64,000 nt of DNA from Thioclava sp. GXIMD2076 (GTDB lineage: Bacteria; Pseudomonadota; Alphaproteobacteria; Rhodobacterales; Rhodobacteraceae), in NCBI RefSeq assembly GCF_037949795.1, contig NZ_CP149932.1, positions 124,001-188,000 of the forward strand, in the 5' to 3' direction. This document shows, in pieces, positions 62,284 through 64,000 of the stretch. Below the pieces are notes generated by a model that made no database searches, was not told the origin of the DNA, and was given only the letters and a program-made list of their open reading frames with translations. Numbering within the stretch: the first letter of the stretch is position 1; every line of letters starts with the position of its first letter. Position numbers and translations under genes: made by a program.

Positions 62284-62326
62284 CCAGTTTACTCGGAAAG
62301 AGGCTGCAAACTATCCAGCTTGCGGA

Positions 62327-63829
62327 TCAGCGCTCCCAATCGCGTTCGGTCTCCAGTGCCTCTACATCGCGGTTGCAGGTCACGAGCGCACCTTGCAGGA
62401 AGCTCCCCTTGAAATGGGCGGCAAAATCCTTTTCCTCGAGCTTGCCGTCAATCCGCACTCCGTCCGCAGGCGAGCCGTGGCCGACATAGCGCAACTGCGC
62501 ATCGCCCTGCTTGGTCCAGAAGAACGGAATCCGGTCGAAGCCCCCATCGGTCTCACCCAGAAGGAAGGCCGCAAGATGTGCGCCCTGATCGCCCGCATGG
62601 GCCCAATGCTCGATGCGCAACCGGCCCGAACCGTCACAGGCGGGATAGTTGGCGATATCGCCAATCGCGTAAATCGCGGGATCGGAGGTGCGGAAATAGG
62701 TATCCACCTGCACACCGTTCTCTTTTTCGGCCAGCTCCAGCCCCGCCGCCTTGGCCAGCGCCAGATCGGGCTTCACGCCTACACCCAGCACGACCATATC
62801 AGCGTCAATCTTGCGGCCATCCTTCAGCGTGACCTGTGCGCCGTCATAGCTGGTCAGCGTCGTTTCCAGATGGAAACTGACCCCATCCGCCTCGTGCTGG
62901 CTCTGAACGAAGTGACCGATCTCAGCGCCAAGGGTCTTCTCCATCGGCACCTTGTCCTGTGTGACCACATGGACCTTGCGATCCTTGGAGGCAAGCGCCC
63001 CTGCCGCCTCGAGCCCGATAAAGGACGAACCGAGCACCACGATCGATTTCGCCCGTTCCGCGCGCCCGAGGATGGCGCGGGCATCGGCTAGGCTGCGAAG
63101 AGTGAAAACCGCCTCATGGTCGGCACCGTCGAATTCGGGCGTAATCGGCGTGGCACCGGTGGCCAGAACCAGCGTCTCGTAAGGCAGCGTCTGCCCGTCC
63201 GACAGGCGCAGCTGTTTTTTCTGACGGTTGATCGCCTCGGCCTTCACCCCACGCAGGATCGTGGGGCGCGGATTGTGCGGATGGCCGAAGGGGAGTGCGG
63301 CCTCCTCGGGGTTCTTCGCGCCCGAAAGCACCTGTTTGGAGACAAAGGTCCGGTCATAAGGCGCATCGAGATCCTCGGTGATCAGCGTCACACGCGCACC
63401 TTCGCCTGCCGTCACGAAATGGTCGGCCACGGCATGGCCCGCGGCCCCCGCGCCCACCACCACGATCCTCTCACGGCTGCCGGAAGCATCCGGCGCTTCG
63501 GGCTGGCCCTGCTTGCCGGTGACACGCAAGATCCCCCCCGCGATCTCGACCTTGTAACAGCCAAGAGGCGTGATGGCGGGCGCACCGGTGGCCTCGCCGG
63601 TCTCGAGGTCAAACCGCGCATGGTGGAAGGGGCAGCGGATCTCGCCTTCCGCCACGATACCAGTGCCCAGATCGGCACCCAGATGGGTACAGCGTGCCGA
63701 GACAGCGAAGGCGCGATCCCCCTGCCGGACCACGGTGACCTCCTGATCGCCGAAGCTGCCGGTTAGCGGTTGGTTCTCTTCAAGCGTCTCAAAACGGACA
63801 CCTGCCTTCAGATCGGGTTGGTCAGCCAT
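62327..63829 (-). CDS. Rieske-domain FAD-dependent NAD(P)H reductase
   Basis: A 500-residue protein. An N-terminal Rieske domain (about residues 15-105) has the cluster ligands in CTHLGAD and CPFHHARFD; a FAD/NAD reductase follows, with VVVGAGAAGHAVADHF, VLGSSFIGLEAAG for NAD(P) and AIGDIANY near the FAD. This is the AIFM3/rhodocoxin-reductase-like layout, passing electrons from NAD(P)H to a ferredoxin or oxygenase. The start at 63829 gives MADQPDLKAG. Physiological partner unknown; it is not visibly coupled to the hup operon. Confidence 0.85.
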   Translation of the reverse strand: MADQPDLKAGVRFETLEENQPLTGSFGDQEVTVVRQGDRAFAVSARCTHLGADLGTGIVAEGEIRCPFHHARFDLETGEATGAPAITPLGCYKVEIAGGILRVTGKQGQPEAPDASGSRERIVVVGAGAAGHAVADHFVTAGEGARVTLITEDLDAPYDRTFVSKQVLSGAKNPEEAALPFGHPHNPRPTILRGVKAEAINRQKKQLRLSDGQTLPYETLVLATGATPITPEFDGADHEAVFTLRSLADARAILGRAERAKSIVVLGSSFIGLEAAGALASKDRKVHVVTQDKVPMEKTLGAEIGHFVQSQHEADGVSFHLETTLTSYDGAQVTLKDGRKIDADMVVLGVGVKPDLALAKAAGLELAEKENGVQVDTYFRTSDPAIYAIGDIANYPACDGSGRLRIEHWAHAGDQGAHLAAFLLGETDGGFDRIPFFWTKQGDAQLRYVGHGSPADGVRIDGKLEEKDFAAHFKGSFLQGALVTCNRDVEALETERDWER

Positions 63830-63911
63830 GATAGATCTCCTGAAAATTCCTTTGACCAACCAACGCGCGCGCGACAGACACGTTCCCGCAAAGCCCCCTC
63901 ACGAAGACGCG

Positions 63912-63943
63912 AAAAAAGGCGCCGGAGCACCACCTCCGACGCC
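63912..63943 (-). terminator. intrinsic terminator after the right-edge gene
   Basis: On the minus strand GGCGTCGGAG and CTCCGGCGCC form a ten-base stem with one G-T/mismatch position, followed by six T. It lies 28 bases after the stop of the partial gene at the edge. Confidence 0.72.
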
Positions 63944-63971
63944 TCGCGGCATACTTAAATGACTTATGAAA

Positions 63972-64000
63972 TCACTCTATTTCGTCGTCCTTGAAGGTGC
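63972..64000 (-). CDS. C-terminal end of a gene cut by the window edge
   Basis: The last minus-strand codons read T-F-K-D-D-E-I-E then TGA at 63974-63972, followed by the terminator. The acidic ending and the terminator support a real gene, but nothing can be said about its product. Confidence 0.4.

Noticed and set aside
62100-62326. HupR (TTG-N5-CAA) or sigma-54 promoter before hupD
   Set aside because: No clear TTG-N5-CAA and no TGGCAC-N5-TTGC were found by eye.

Overview
The window looks like the chromosome of an alphaproteobacterium of the Rhodobacterales; the genus cannot be fixed from sequence alone. The main reasons are a hydrogenase maturation cluster in the Rhodobacter capsulatus order (hupD-F-G-H-IJ-K, hypA-B, hupR, hypC-D-E), the irr/fabA-fabB-fabI block, MmcB with an alphaproteobacterial LexA box (GTTC-N7-GTTC), SdhE, LdtR-like and Irr regulators, and a tRNA-His with A73. 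The backbone is GC-rich. Two stretches (1-3480 and 51070-51960) are clearly AT-richer and look acquired.

Layout. 1-3228: an AT-rich minus-strand operon of carbohydrate or nucleotide-sugar genes (aldolase-like/DUF115-like fusion, CMP-sugar synthetase-like, HAD phosphatase-like, one gene cut by the window edge). 3450-35200: a lambda-type siphophage prophage integrated at the 3' end of tRNA-His (35169-35245). From the tRNA inward it has integrase and excisionase, a plus-strand early operon (GapR-like protein, small proteins), a repressor/Cro-like switch with four matching 17-bp operators, a minus-strand early operon of unknown genes, a plus-strand cargo block (two paralogous small proteins and a His-rich DUF4396 membrane protein), then the long minus-strand late operon: terS, terL, gpW, portal, protease-capsid fusion, head-tail genes, tail tube, G/GT chaperones, a 2,024-residue tape measure, tail fibre, small membrane proteins, adenine methylase, lysozyme, holin. 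A manganese exporter gene with its own yybP-ykoY-type manganese riboswitch sits on the opposite strand between the tail chaperones and the tape measure. The portal gene carries a one-base frameshift, so the prophage as written is probably defective.

35375-52837: chromosomal housekeeping genes. mmcB; a candidate 6S-like RNA; fabI-fabB-fabA with divergent irr; efp and its lysyl-ligase epmA; ldtR-like, sdhE and XRE genes; aspartate aminotransferase; MATE exporter; cytochrome b561-like protein; methyltransferase; parE; a solitary Mrr-type restriction gene; an aldose-epimerase-like gene. 52854-62099: a tightly packed [NiFe]-hydrogenase maturation and regulation operon, without the structural genes hupSLC upstream or the sensor genes hupTUV downstream. 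62327-64000: a Rieske/FAD reductase and the tail of one more gene.

How the parts work together: the prophage brings at least one and possibly two metal-related cargo functions (Mn export; His-rich membrane protein) expressed from the strand opposite to its lytic genes, which fits expression in the lysogen. The hup/hyp products build the NiFe(CN)2CO site of an uptake hydrogenase whose subunits must be encoded elsewhere, with HupR as the response regulator.
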